Assembly (NCBI GenBank): GCA_905479735.1
Contig: CAJQNS010000066.1
Location: forward strand, 1 to 45,438
DNA: 45,438 bases
Direction: 5' to 3'
Source of the DNA: an uncultured Desulfofustis sp.
Lineage (GTDB): Bacteria; Desulfobacterota; Desulfobulbia; Desulfobulbales; Desulfocapsaceae
Within the stretch, counting starts at the first letter, position 1, and each line of letters opens with the position of its first letter. The position numbers were made by a program, and so were the translations under genes. The notes beneath the pieces are model-generated. The model was not told the origin of the DNA and ran no database searches. It saw only the letters and a program-made list of their open reading frames with translations. Shown here one piece after another: positions 7,107 to 14,592 of the stretch.

Positions 7107-8395
7107 AACATCGCAGCTATAGAGACAAGGATCTTGTTAGCCCTCCATCCATGCTGGTCTATCTGTTGATCTTGATTGCTGCAGCCCTGATAAACGGCTG
7201 TGCAACCATTCCGGGGAAGCAGGTCGGCGATCAGGTTGCCCCGCTGACACCTGAGCGCGAGCTCAGCGATGCGGAATTGCTCAATGTCTCGATTCAGGTT
7301 TTTGATCCTGGTCAGCTGCCTGAAGATCCTGGCAAACGAAAGGGATTGTCGCCGGAAATAAGGGAAGCAGAATCTCGATTCGCGCCGATCCATCTCAAAC
7401 ACACCCTCCAGAGAGCAGGGTATTGGGGGGTGGTCAGAGTTGTGCCAGATGAGGATGTGGGATCAGAAATTCTGGTGCAGGGGGCAATAGTTTATTCGGA
7501 TGGTGAAAATGCATCTCTGCAGATAACCGTAACCGACGCCAGAAACGTTATCTGGTTTCAGCGGACCTATGCGGAAACGGCCAGACAGGAGGAACATCTT
7601 GGGGTAGAGATGGAAAAAGAAGATGTGTTCCAGGATCTCTTCAACACCATCGCCAACGATCTGGTCGTCTTCAGAAACAGCCTCAGCGCTCAGGAAATTG
7701 AGGAAATCAGACAGATCGCTGCGCTGAAATACGCTTCCTCGATGGCTCCCGATGCCTTCGGACCCTATCTCGCCACCGACGAGGATGGACGGGTATCCCT
7801 GCAGCGACTGCCGGCAGAAGAGGATCCAATGTTCGAACGGGTAGAAGCGGTAAAGGTTCGGGACGATCTTCTGGTCGATACGATCAACGACTATTACGAT
7901 ATCTATTACCAGGATCTCTGGGAGCCCTATTCCAACTGGCGCAGGTACAGGCACGAGGAAGTATCGACTTTGCGTAGACTTGAACGACAGGCCCTGACCA
8001 GGCAGGTTCTTGGGATAACGGCCATTGTCGGGGCTATTGCCCTGGGTGGGGTAGCTGACTATGAGACCGCGGTTCGGACCAGGCCACTCCAGGATGTCCT
8101 GATCGCCGGCGGCGCCTATTCCGTATACAGCGGTCATCAGGTGCGTCAGGAGAGCAAAATTAACCAGGAAGCAATTGAAGAATTGGGTTCATCATTTTCC
8201 TCGGAGGCCGAACCTTTGACCATAGAAGTCGAAGGTCAGACCGTACGGCTCACCGGCTCCGCCGAGCAACAGTATGCCAAATGGCGCAGTCTGCTCAAAC
8301 AGATATATGCCCAGCAAACAGGATTGATCGGCGAGTCAGAGACACTGCCTGAGCTGGTCCCACCACCTCCGCCAGACCCGAATGAACAGCCCTGA
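7103..8395 (+). CDS. Predicted lipoprotein of unknown function in the TolQ/vWA operon
   Basis: A 430-residue protein starting at the ATG inside the ATGA overlap (7103), with AAAGGAA upstream. The N-terminal hydrophobic segment ends at LINGC, so Cys33 is the likely lipidated residue. A folded alpha/beta part follows (about 60-190; ILVQGAIVYSDG, LQITVTDARNVIWFQRTYAE), then a Tyr/Asp-rich helical segment (NDYYDIYYQDLWEPYSNWRR) and a Gly/Ala-rich, possibly membrane-associated stretch (ITAIVGAIALGGVADY). The C-terminus is proline-rich. No named family is recognised. As a lipoprotein encoded beside a proton-channel subunit it may anchor the complex to the outer membrane, as Pal does for TolQR (an analogy only). 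Its 3' end overlaps the next start by 14 bases. Confidence 0.82.
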   Translation: MKHRSYRDKDLVSPPSMLVYLLILIAAALINGCATIPGKQVGDQVAPLTPERELSDAELLNVSIQVFDPGQLPEDPGKRKGLSPEIREAESRFAPIHLKHTLQRAGYWGVVRVVPDEDVGSEILVQGAIVYSDGENASLQITVTDARNVIWFQRTYAETARQEEHLGVEMEKEDVFQDLFNTIANDLVVFRNSLSAQEIEEIRQIAALKYASSMAPDAFGPYLATDEDGRVSLQRLPAEEDPMFERVEAVKVRDDLLVDTINDYYDIYYQDLWEPYSNWRRYRHEEVSTLRRLERQALTRQVLGITAIVGAIALGGVADYETAVRTRPLQDVLIAGGAYSVYSGHQVRQESKINQEAIEELGSSFSSEAEPLTIEVEGQTVRLTGSAEQQYAKWRSLLKQIYAQQTGLIGESETLPELVPPPPPDPNEQP

Positions 8396-9893
8396 GTTCC
8401 CCCATAATCGAGACGATCTCAAAGAGCAGTTAATTCCGCCAGGAGGCCCGGGTGGCCCTAAGAAGGCAGGCAACCGGAAACTGCTTCTGATCACTGTGGC
8501 GCTATTTTCCCTGCTGTTGTGCGGCGCAGTGGGGGTGTTGTTCTTTCTGCCTGCCCAAAAGACGCAGGTGGTATCAGCCCCGGAGCCCGTGGAAGAGGCC
8601 ATATCTCCAGTGCCGAATAAGGCGGTCGTCGAGGCAGGAGGTTCTGAGCAAGCAAAGCCTACATTGAGTGCGGAGGCGGAGTCGGCAAACCAGGCCAGGG
8701 AAATGGTTTGGGCACTGAAAATAGCAGCTGAGGCTCAGCATATAAGCGACTGGGGCGGCGCTGAATATCAGCAGATAAAAGAACGGCTCGACGAGGCCGA
8801 TAGCCTGCTGAACGATGAAGCTTTTCAATCTGCCACCGAACACTATCAGACTATTTTAGCGGATCTTCAAATCCTGATCGACTCCAAGGAGCAGCGCTAT
8901 AGGGACTCCTTGTCAGCAGGTCATAAAGCCTTGATGGACGAGCAGCCTGAAGCGGCCGTAGGTTATTTCACCAGGGCGCTGGTCATCAAACCTTCAGGCA
9001 CAGAAGCGCAATTGGGGCTGGAGCAGGCTGAAATATTGGCTGAGCTGATCGCCGCCTATCAAAACGCATTGTCACTTGAGGAGCAGGGCCTGCTCGAAGA
9101 GGCATTGGCTCAACTGGATGCAATTGGCGATCCCGCATCACCCTATAAGCCGGCGCTGGAGGCCCGAAAAAGAATACAGAGCCGACTGAACGAGGTTATC
9201 TTTGATCAACAGATGAACAGTCTTTACTCGGCCCTGGAAGCTCAAAATTTCTCTTCCGCTCGGAGCTCATTGCAGACCTTGAAGCAGCTGGGTGTTAATA
9301 GGCAGGAGGTCGACCAGGCAGAGGCGCTGCTGGCTGAAAAGCAGACACGCGCCGAGATCGGGCGACTGAAGGGAAAAGCCGAACAATTTAGTGCCGAGGA
9401 ACAGTGGCAGCAGGCTCTCGAGGCTTATAAGGCTATTTTACGACTGGATCAGAACCTGTTATTTGCCACCGCGGGACAAGTGGCAGCCGCCAAGCGCGCC
9501 GAGCTCGACAGGTCAATGAGTAGCGCCATTGACCACCCTCTCCGCCTTCAGGATGAAGGCCAGCAGTCAGCAGCTGGCAGCCTGCTGGCCTATGCCCAGC
9601 AGGTCGAGCCGCAGGGACCAAGACTCCGGTCACAGACAGAAGCACTTGATTCTTTGCTGAAGGCGGCCCGGACCCCGGTAGCCGTAATTATCGAATCGGA
9701 TAATCTGACCGACATCACCATCTATCACGTGGGTCGCATCGGCCCCGTGCTTTCCAGGGAGATAGCTCTGAAACCAGGTACTTACACGGTGGTCGGCAGC
9801 AGGAACGGATATCGGGATGTCAGAAAGGAGATAATCATCGGGGCGGACGGCAACGAATACCGTTATGATATAAGGTGTGAGGAAGCGATTTGA
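8382..9893 (+). CDS. Single-pass TPR protein with PEGA-like C-terminal domain
   Basis: A 503-residue protein. A short Pro/Gly-rich cytoplasmic tail is followed by one transmembrane helix (about 34-56). A largely helical periplasmic region of TPR-type repeats follows (for example SAGHKALMDEQPEAAVGYF and WQQALEAYKAILRLDQN, both in residues about 170-395). The last about 70 residues form a beta-rich PEGA-like domain (IALKPGTYTVVGSRNGYRDV). TPR arrays bind peptides or proteins, and PEGA domains occur in envelope surface and complex-assembly proteins. The gene is nested in the operon by a 14-base overlap upstream and a TTGA overlap downstream. A scaffold role in the periplasm is inferred from architecture and context. 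Confidence 0.85.
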   Translation: MNSPEFPHNRDDLKEQLIPPGGPGGPKKAGNRKLLLITVALFSLLLCGAVGVLFFLPAQKTQVVSAPEPVEEAISPVPNKAVVEAGGSEQAKPTLSAEAESANQAREMVWALKIAAEAQHISDWGGAEYQQIKERLDEADSLLNDEAFQSATEHYQTILADLQILIDSKEQRYRDSLSAGHKALMDEQPEAAVGYFTRALVIKPSGTEAQLGLEQAEILAELIAAYQNALSLEEQGLLEEALAQLDAIGDPASPYKPALEARKRIQSRLNEVIFDQQMNSLYSALEAQNFSSARSSLQTLKQLGVNRQEVDQAEALLAEKQTRAEIGRLKGKAEQFSAEEQWQQALEAYKAILRLDQNLLFATAGQVAAAKRAELDRSMSSAIDHPLRLQDEGQQSAAGSLLAYAQQVEPQGPRLRSQTEALDSLLKAARTPVAVIIESDNLTDITIYHVGRIGPVLSREIALKPGTYTVVGSRNGYRDVRKEIIIGADGNEYRYDIRCEEAI

Positions 9894-12322
9894 CCAGGTT
9901 TATTACGATCATGCAGGTGGATGGCTCGGAGGACCATTTTTCTGATCGGGACCTGCCGCTCAGCATCGGATCAGCTCCTGGAAATCACATCCAGCTCCCC
10001 GATATCGACCAACAGGCCGCTTACATCGATGATGCCCAGGGCCACTTGTTCGTCCAACCTGCTGCACACCTTGCGGTGCCGCTGCTTCATAATGACCGAC
10101 AGCTGCTGGAATCGACCTGGCTCAAGTCCAAGGACAGGTTGAGTAGCGAATCGTTCGTAATTATCTATGAACGTAGTGGTGACCGCCTCCTCTTCCGGGT
10201 TGCCGAGGAGCGTGGTGGTGAAGCACCGATACTGTCACCCCCGTCCCACCCACCCCCAGGAACAGTTTCCCAAGAACATACCATTACGACAGAGGAGCTT
10301 CCTGTCGATATAGCCCGATCTGGAGGGACCTCTGGGAAGAAAAAGGCCGCCATTGCTGTCTTTGGGCTGCTGTTTCTGGCGCTCAGTTGTGCGGTACTTT
10401 TCGTCCTTCTGGCCCGTCCCCTCGAGCTCGATGTCACACCTGAGCCTGACTCTGTGGCGGTGTCCGGTTTTTTCCCAGTCGTCAAGATCGGCGGCCGCTA
10501 TCTGTTGCTTCCTGCTGACTATTCTGTCGCCATTCAGAAAAAGGGTTATAAGGACTTCCGGGCAGATGTGCGGGTCGAGCAAGGAGGGGATGAATCACTT
10601 CAGGTGAAGCTAGAAAAATTACCGGGCCGGCTCAATCTGCGGATCACACCGCCTGACGGTGTAGAGGTCTACTCGGCAGATCGGCTGCTCGTCACCACGC
10701 CGCCCCATACCATTGAGATCGCCCCCGGCTCACACAGCCTCACCCTGAAAAAAGCACGGTATCGTCCCTACCTGACCGAGATCGTCATCGAAGGCAGAGA
10801 AATAGTGCAGGATATGGAGGTTTCTCTTGAACCCGATTGGGCCGCTATCACCATACTCTCCAAACCCGACGGAGCTGAAGTAATCATTGACGGGGCAGCG
10901 GCCGGCCCCACTCCGCTTACCCTGCCGCTTCTCAGCGGCAGCCATGAGATTGAGCTCAACCTGGATTCTCATACCCCAAGCAGCCGGTCGATCACCGTGC
11001 AGGCTGGTATCGGGGCGGAGTATTCATTTGAATTGACCCTATTGCCTGGACAGCTGTCGCTGACCAGTACGCCGGATGGGGCCGCAGTAACTATCGGCAA
11101 CGATTACCAGGGAACCACGCCGCTCTCTCTGAGCTTGCCATCCGGACTGGTCCAGGAGATACGAATGTCACTACCGGGCTACCAGTCAGTCTCCCGTTCT
11201 CTTACTCTTGCTCCAGGAGAAGAACGTAACCTGCAGCTCGAGCTGCAACAGGAGCAGGGAGTCGTGTTTCTCACCAGCACGCCACCAGATGCATCGGTTA
11301 CCATAAACGGCAGGCCTTACGCCGATGTCCAGGGTGCCCTGACGCTGCCGGCTCAGGCCCAGACCTTTGTGGTCAGTGCCCCCGGCTACCAGAGTGTGTC
11401 ACGAACCGTCACGCCGAATCCGGCCTACAGTCAGCAGCTTGCCATTGAGCTGCCGCCCGATTCGGGAACCGGGAAATCACCGGTGAATTCATCTGTTGAC
11501 ACGGATGCATTGACCACTTCCGCCGGCCACCGGCTGCTTTTTATACAACCCGCCCCGTTCATGATGGGGGCACCGCGTCGAGAGCCTGGCCGCCGGGCCA
11601 ACGAACGGCAGCGTCAGGTGACCCTGAAGCAACCCTTCCTCATCGCTGAAAAACTGGTTACCAACGGCGAGTATAAAAAATTCGAGGGCAGCCACAGCTC
11701 AGGAACCTTTTCCGGGCATTCACTCGATGGGCAAGATCAGCCGGTGGTAGACGTTACCTGGAACCAGGCTGTCGCCTACCTCAACTGGCTCAGCCAGCAG
11801 GAAGAGCTTGAACCGTTTTATCAGAAACAGGGCGACGGCTATGTCACCGTGTCGCCGCCGACCAATGGTTACCGGCTGCCCACCGAGGCAGAATGGGCAT
11901 TCATTGCCCGGCAGGCCGGAGGCCAGGAAATTCAGCGCTACCCCTGGTCAGGAGGGTTTCCGCCCCGGTCGGTGGTGGCCAATCTTGGTGACGAGTCGGC
12001 CCGGACCATACTGCCCAGGGTGATCCAGGGCTATAACGATACCTTTCCGGTCACTTCTCCGGTCGGCCATTTTCCTGCCAATCGGGCGGGACTCTACGAC
12101 ATCGGCGGCAATGCGTCGGAATGGTGTCATGACTATTACAGCGCTTATACGGGAAGATTAACTGAGGACACTGATCCTCTCGGTCCACCGGTTGGAACTC
12201 ACCGGGTCATCAGGGGGTCAAACTGGAGAGATGCAACGCTCGCAGAAACGAGGCTGAGTTATCGGGCCTATCACAAGGAAGCAAGGAACAACGTCGGCTT
12301 CCGCATTGCCAGGTACCCATGA
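9890..12322 (+). CDS. FHA-like / TM / five PEGA repeats / SUMF1-domain protein
   Basis: An 810-residue modular protein. A cytoplasmic FHA-like beta domain (about 1-105; LPLSIGSAPGNHIQL) is followed by one transmembrane helix (about 152-175), five PEGA-type repeats (about 176-242, 246-313, 317-385, 387-452 and 456-521; typical LTSTPDGAAVTIGNDYQGTT) and a C-terminal SUMF1/formylglycine-generating-enzyme-fold domain (about 546-810; TNGYRLPTEAEWAFIARQ, YDIGGNASEWCHDYY, NVGFRIAR). The two active-site cysteines of true formylglycine-generating enzymes are absent from the RGSNWRDATLAETRLSYR region. The domain is therefore probably a C-type-lectin-fold binding module. The start is a TTG within a TTGA overlap, supported by GTGAGGAAG and by the FHA strand beginning there. 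It links a cytoplasmic phospho-peptide-type sensor to a periplasmic binding domain (inference). Confidence 0.87.
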   Translation: MTRFITIMQVDGSEDHFSDRDLPLSIGSAPGNHIQLPDIDQQAAYIDDAQGHLFVQPAAHLAVPLLHNDRQLLESTWLKSKDRLSSESFVIIYERSGDRLLFRVAEERGGEAPILSPPSHPPPGTVSQEHTITTEELPVDIARSGGTSGKKKAAIAVFGLLFLALSCAVLFVLLARPLELDVTPEPDSVAVSGFFPVVKIGGRYLLLPADYSVAIQKKGYKDFRADVRVEQGGDESLQVKLEKLPGRLNLRITPPDGVEVYSADRLLVTTPPHTIEIAPGSHSLTLKKARYRPYLTEIVIEGREIVQDMEVSLEPDWAAITILSKPDGAEVIIDGAAAGPTPLTLPLLSGSHEIELNLDSHTPSSRSITVQAGIGAEYSFELTLLPGQLSLTSTPDGAAVTIGNDYQGTTPLSLSLPSGLVQEIRMSLPGYQSVSRSLTLAPGEERNLQLELQQEQGVVFLTSTPPDASVTINGRPYADVQGALTLPAQAQTFVVSAPGYQSVSRTVTPNPAYSQQLAIELPPDSGTGKSPVNSSVDTDALTTSAGHRLLFIQPAPFMMGAPRREPGRRANERQRQVTLKQPFLIAEKLVTNGEYKKFEGSHSSGTFSGHSLDGQDQPVVDVTWNQAVAYLNWLSQQEELEPFYQKQGDGYVTVSPPTNGYRLPTEAEWAFIARQAGGQEIQRYPWSGGFPPRSVVANLGDESARTILPRVIQGYNDTFPVTSPVGHFPANRAGLYDIGGNASEWCHDYYSAYTGRLTEDTDPLGPPVGTHRVIRGSNWRDATLAETRLSYRAYHKEARNNVGFRIARYP

Positions 12323-12672
12323 AAAGTGAAAAATTATCTTTAAGCCCGATCTCTATGTTGGCCGTGAAAATTTTATCCTCGGCATGGCGCCATGCCTGCG
12401 CTAAAATTTGCGCGCCCACGTTGATCTTTAGCCCAAGGCCTGATTTTGCCAAATTGGCGTTGATGATTCCGATCATCGTCTTGAGTTTTTATGGCCCACT
12501 CCAGGCAGAGGAGGGTTCGGCGCCGGCGGATAAGGTGCCCGCCAGCAGCGAAATTGCCCGTGAACCTGCCCAGCAGCAGGGCCCGGCCGAGACCGTCGTC
12601 TGGCCAAAACCCTTTAAACCGAGCGAGGAGATTGGGGCAGATTCCCAAATCTCTTTTCCCACCGATATTTAG
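12319..12672 (+). CDS. Small exported protein whose N-terminal region is encoded by a palindromic repeat
   Basis: A 117-residue ORF. Its ATG overlaps the SUMF1 gene stop (ATGA, 12319-12322), and its stop is followed at once by the TolQ-like gene. The export signal (LALMIPIIVLSFYGPLQA, about residues 46-63) is preceded by about 45 residues encoded within and around a large palindrome (12359-12418). After it comes a Pro/Ala-rich mature peptide of only about 54 residues ending SEEIGADSQISFPTDI. I recognise no family. Either the long N-terminus is translated from an inserted repeat, or translation really starts at the ATG at 12463, which has no clear ribosome binding site. It is probably a small periplasmic accessory of the channel complex. 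Confidence 0.6.
   Translation: MKSEKLSLSPISMLAVKILSSAWRHACAKICAPTLIFSPRPDFAKLALMIPIIVLSFYGPLQAEEGSAPADKVPASSEIAREPAQQQGPAETVVWPKPFKPSEEIGADSQISFPTDI
12359..12418. repeat. Near-palindromic repeat element inside a coding region
   Basis: A 60-base near-palindrome centred at 12388/12389. It has a perfect 16-base core, GGCATGGCGCCATGCC (12381-12396), and perfectly symmetric 8-base outer arms AAATTTTA (12368-12375) and TAAAATTT (12402-12409), with mismatches only at intervening positions. It would form a long RNA hairpin or a cruciform. It lies in frame within the small gene at 12319-12672, and a related degenerate copy is at 17311-17360. It is not followed by a T-tract, so it is not a standard terminator. 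Confidence 0.75.
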
Positions 12673-12679
12673 GAGCGGC

Positions 12680-13489
12680 ATGAACAGAGAACAGCTTCCC
12701 ACCCAACTCATTTTTCAGGTCTTCACGCTGCTCATCGCCTTTATCATCGTGCATGCCACCTATGTGAGCGTGGTCCGACCGAAGGCTGCAGCGTTTATTG
12801 CCTTTGAACACCAGCAGATTGCACAGGACCCGGAATATGTTCAACAGCGCAATTTTTTTGTGGTCATAAAGGATTATGAGCAGGAGGCATGTTTTGTGCT
12901 GATGCTCTGGGCTCTGGCAATCCTCGGCTACAAGGGGGTCTCGGGCTATCGTCAGAAACAGTTGCTGGCCATTGATATACTTGCTTTGCCGGCAACCCTT
13001 CCGGTGGGCCCGGAGGATACCAGGAACCTACTCGATCATCTGGCTGAGTTGCCCCAACCGACCAGGGACTACCTGCTGCCGCGGGCTTTGCGTATCGGAA
13101 TTCAGCGCTTTGGCGTCACCGGCAATATCCAGGATTCGGCTACGGCTGTGCGCGATTTATGCGAGTCGGAAATGGAGCGGCAGGAGGCTGAACTTTCGAT
13201 CATCAGATATATTGCCTGGGCTATACCTTCGGTGGGATTCATCGGTACGGTCCGGGGGATCGGATCTGCCCTGGGCCTGGCCAATCGAGCGGTGGAGGGT
13301 GATATCACCGGGGTCACTCAGAGCCTCGGCGTGGCCTTCAACTCAACCTTTATCGCCCTGGTCATCTCCATTGTTCTGATGTTCTTTATTCATCAACTGC
13401 AGCTCTTTCAGGAACGGCTGGTTCTCGACAGCGAAGCTTACTGCAACGATAACCTTATCGCCCGATTGCGCATCAAACCGTTGCCCTGA
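12680..13489 (+). CDS. MotA/TolQ/ExbB-family proton channel subunit
   Basis: A 269-residue inner-membrane protein with the TolQ/ExbB/MotA channel core. Four hydrophobic helices are seen at about 11-32, 68-87, 182-203 and 217-238. The family signature is in TM3 and TM4: AIPSVGFIGTVRGIGSALGL, then TQSLGVAFNSTFIALVIS, with the threonines of GTV (190) and NST (223) at the positions where TolQ and ExbB line the ion path. A 95-residue cytoplasmic segment between TM2 and TM3 matches the family layout. The ATG at 12680 follows AGGAG by 4 bases; the longer reading frame upstream has no support. It is encoded directly before two proteins with TolR/ExbD-like helices, so it probably forms the pentameric stator around them (inference from known 5:2 complexes). 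Confidence 0.9.
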   Translation: MNREQLPTQLIFQVFTLLIAFIIVHATYVSVVRPKAAAFIAFEHQQIAQDPEYVQQRNFFVVIKDYEQEACFVLMLWALAILGYKGVSGYRQKQLLAIDILALPATLPVGPEDTRNLLDHLAELPQPTRDYLLPRALRIGIQRFGVTGNIQDSATAVRDLCESEMERQEAELSIIRYIAWAIPSVGFIGTVRGIGSALGLANRAVEGDITGVTQSLGVAFNSTFIALVISIVLMFFIHQLQLFQERLVLDSEAYCNDNLIARLRIKPLP

Positions 13490-13497
13490 GGTAACAA

Positions 13498-14592
13498 ATG
13501 GCCTCGTTTTCCCGGCGCAGGATATCTAGTTTCAATCTCTCCTTTTTGGACATAATGTTCTGCGGGTTTGGTGCGGTGGTCCTGCTGGTGCTGATTATCA
13601 ACACCCATACGCTGACCCGCCGCAGCGAACGGCTGGCTGATATCGAGGAGGATCTGCAGCAGGCCGAAATGGAACAGCGGCTGATGGGCGCTCACCTGGA
13701 GCGGCAGCTGGCGGATATCAGCCAGTTGGAAAGTTCTCTTTCAGCCCTGCAGCGGACCCGCTCAAATTTTCTGGAAGAGCTTGAAGGAGTTGAAAACAAG
13801 ATAGTTGCGGGACAGAAACAATCGGCTGAAGAGCAGATAGCAGCCTTGCGAGATGAACTGCAGCGGCTGGAAAAGGAACTGCAGGTAGTAACTCAACAAA
13901 AAGAAGCGCAGCGGCAGGCGGGCAGGCAGGTGCGCGCTTTCGTGGGGTCCGGAAACCGTCAATACCTCACCGGACTGCGTCTGGACGGGCAAAGGGTGCT
14001 TATCCTTGTCGATTCATCAGCCTCGATGCTGGACCGCAGAATCGTTGATGTGGTGCGCCGTAAAGTGCTCGATGAGAACAGCCGGCGGGCTGCACCAAAA
14101 TGGCAGAAGGCGATTTCGACCGTCGAGTGGCTGGTGGCCAATCTGCCCCAAACAAGTTTGATCCAGATCCACCATTTCAACACCTCGGTGGTGCCGCTCA
14201 CTGAAGGTGATGCACCAGGCTGGACCGCGGTTACCCGGTTCGATGAAATTGATACTATGATCTCCGAACTGAAAAAGCTGGCGCCTCTGGGCGGGACGAA
14301 TCTCGAGGCTCCCTTTCTCCGAGCCCGCTCATTGTCTCCCCAGCCGGATAATATCGTACTTATCACAGATGGGTTGCCAACCCAGGGGAAGGGCGGTGCC
14401 AGATCGAATACAATAGATGGAGCGGGGCGGGTCAAACTATTCCAGAGAGCGGTTAAAAATCTTCCTGCGAAAATTCCGGTCAATACAATTCTTTTCCCCA
14501 TGGAAGGTGATCCGCTGGCAGCATCACTTTTCTGGCAGCTGGCAGTGGATTCAGGTGGTTCATTTTTTACTCCGACCAGGGACTGGCCATGA
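13498..14592 (+). CDS. TolR/ExbD-like TM helix, coiled coil and vWA domain protein (first of tandem pair)
   Basis: A 364-residue protein. A basic N-terminus (SFSRRRISSFN) leads into a single transmembrane helix, LSFLDIMFCGFGAVVLLVLI (14-33), with Asp18 near its cytoplasmic end. This is the arrangement of the proton-carrying Asp of TolR, ExbD and MotB. A long coiled coil covers about 41-142. A von Willebrand A domain follows from about 165, with an intact MIDAS: D172-S-S174-A-S176, the Thr in PLGGTNLE, and ITDG. MIDAS sites bind Mg2+ and a ligand carboxylate. The start follows TGAGG by 6 bases, and the 3' end overlaps the next gene as ATGA. It is the likely moving, proton-driven partner of the TolQ-like channel (inference). 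Confidence 0.88.
   Translation: MASFSRRRISSFNLSFLDIMFCGFGAVVLLVLIINTHTLTRRSERLADIEEDLQQAEMEQRLMGAHLERQLADISQLESSLSALQRTRSNFLEELEGVENKIVAGQKQSAEEQIAALRDELQRLEKELQVVTQQKEAQRQAGRQVRAFVGSGNRQYLTGLRLDGQRVLILVDSSASMLDRRIVDVVRRKVLDENSRRAAPKWQKAISTVEWLVANLPQTSLIQIHHFNTSVVPLTEGDAPGWTAVTRFDEIDTMISELKKLAPLGGTNLEAPFLRARSLSPQPDNIVLITDGLPTQGKGGARSNTIDGAGRVKLFQRAVKNLPAKIPVNTILFPMEGDPLAASLFWQLAVDSGGSFFTPTRDWP

Noticed and set aside
9300..11500. Tandem DNA repeat in PEGA region
   Set aside because: The PEGA units are similar at protein level only; no near-identical DNA repeats were seen.
11525..12319. Sulfatase-activating formylglycine-generating enzyme
   Set aside because: The fold motifs are there, but the cysteines required for catalysis are missing and no sulfatase gene is nearby.
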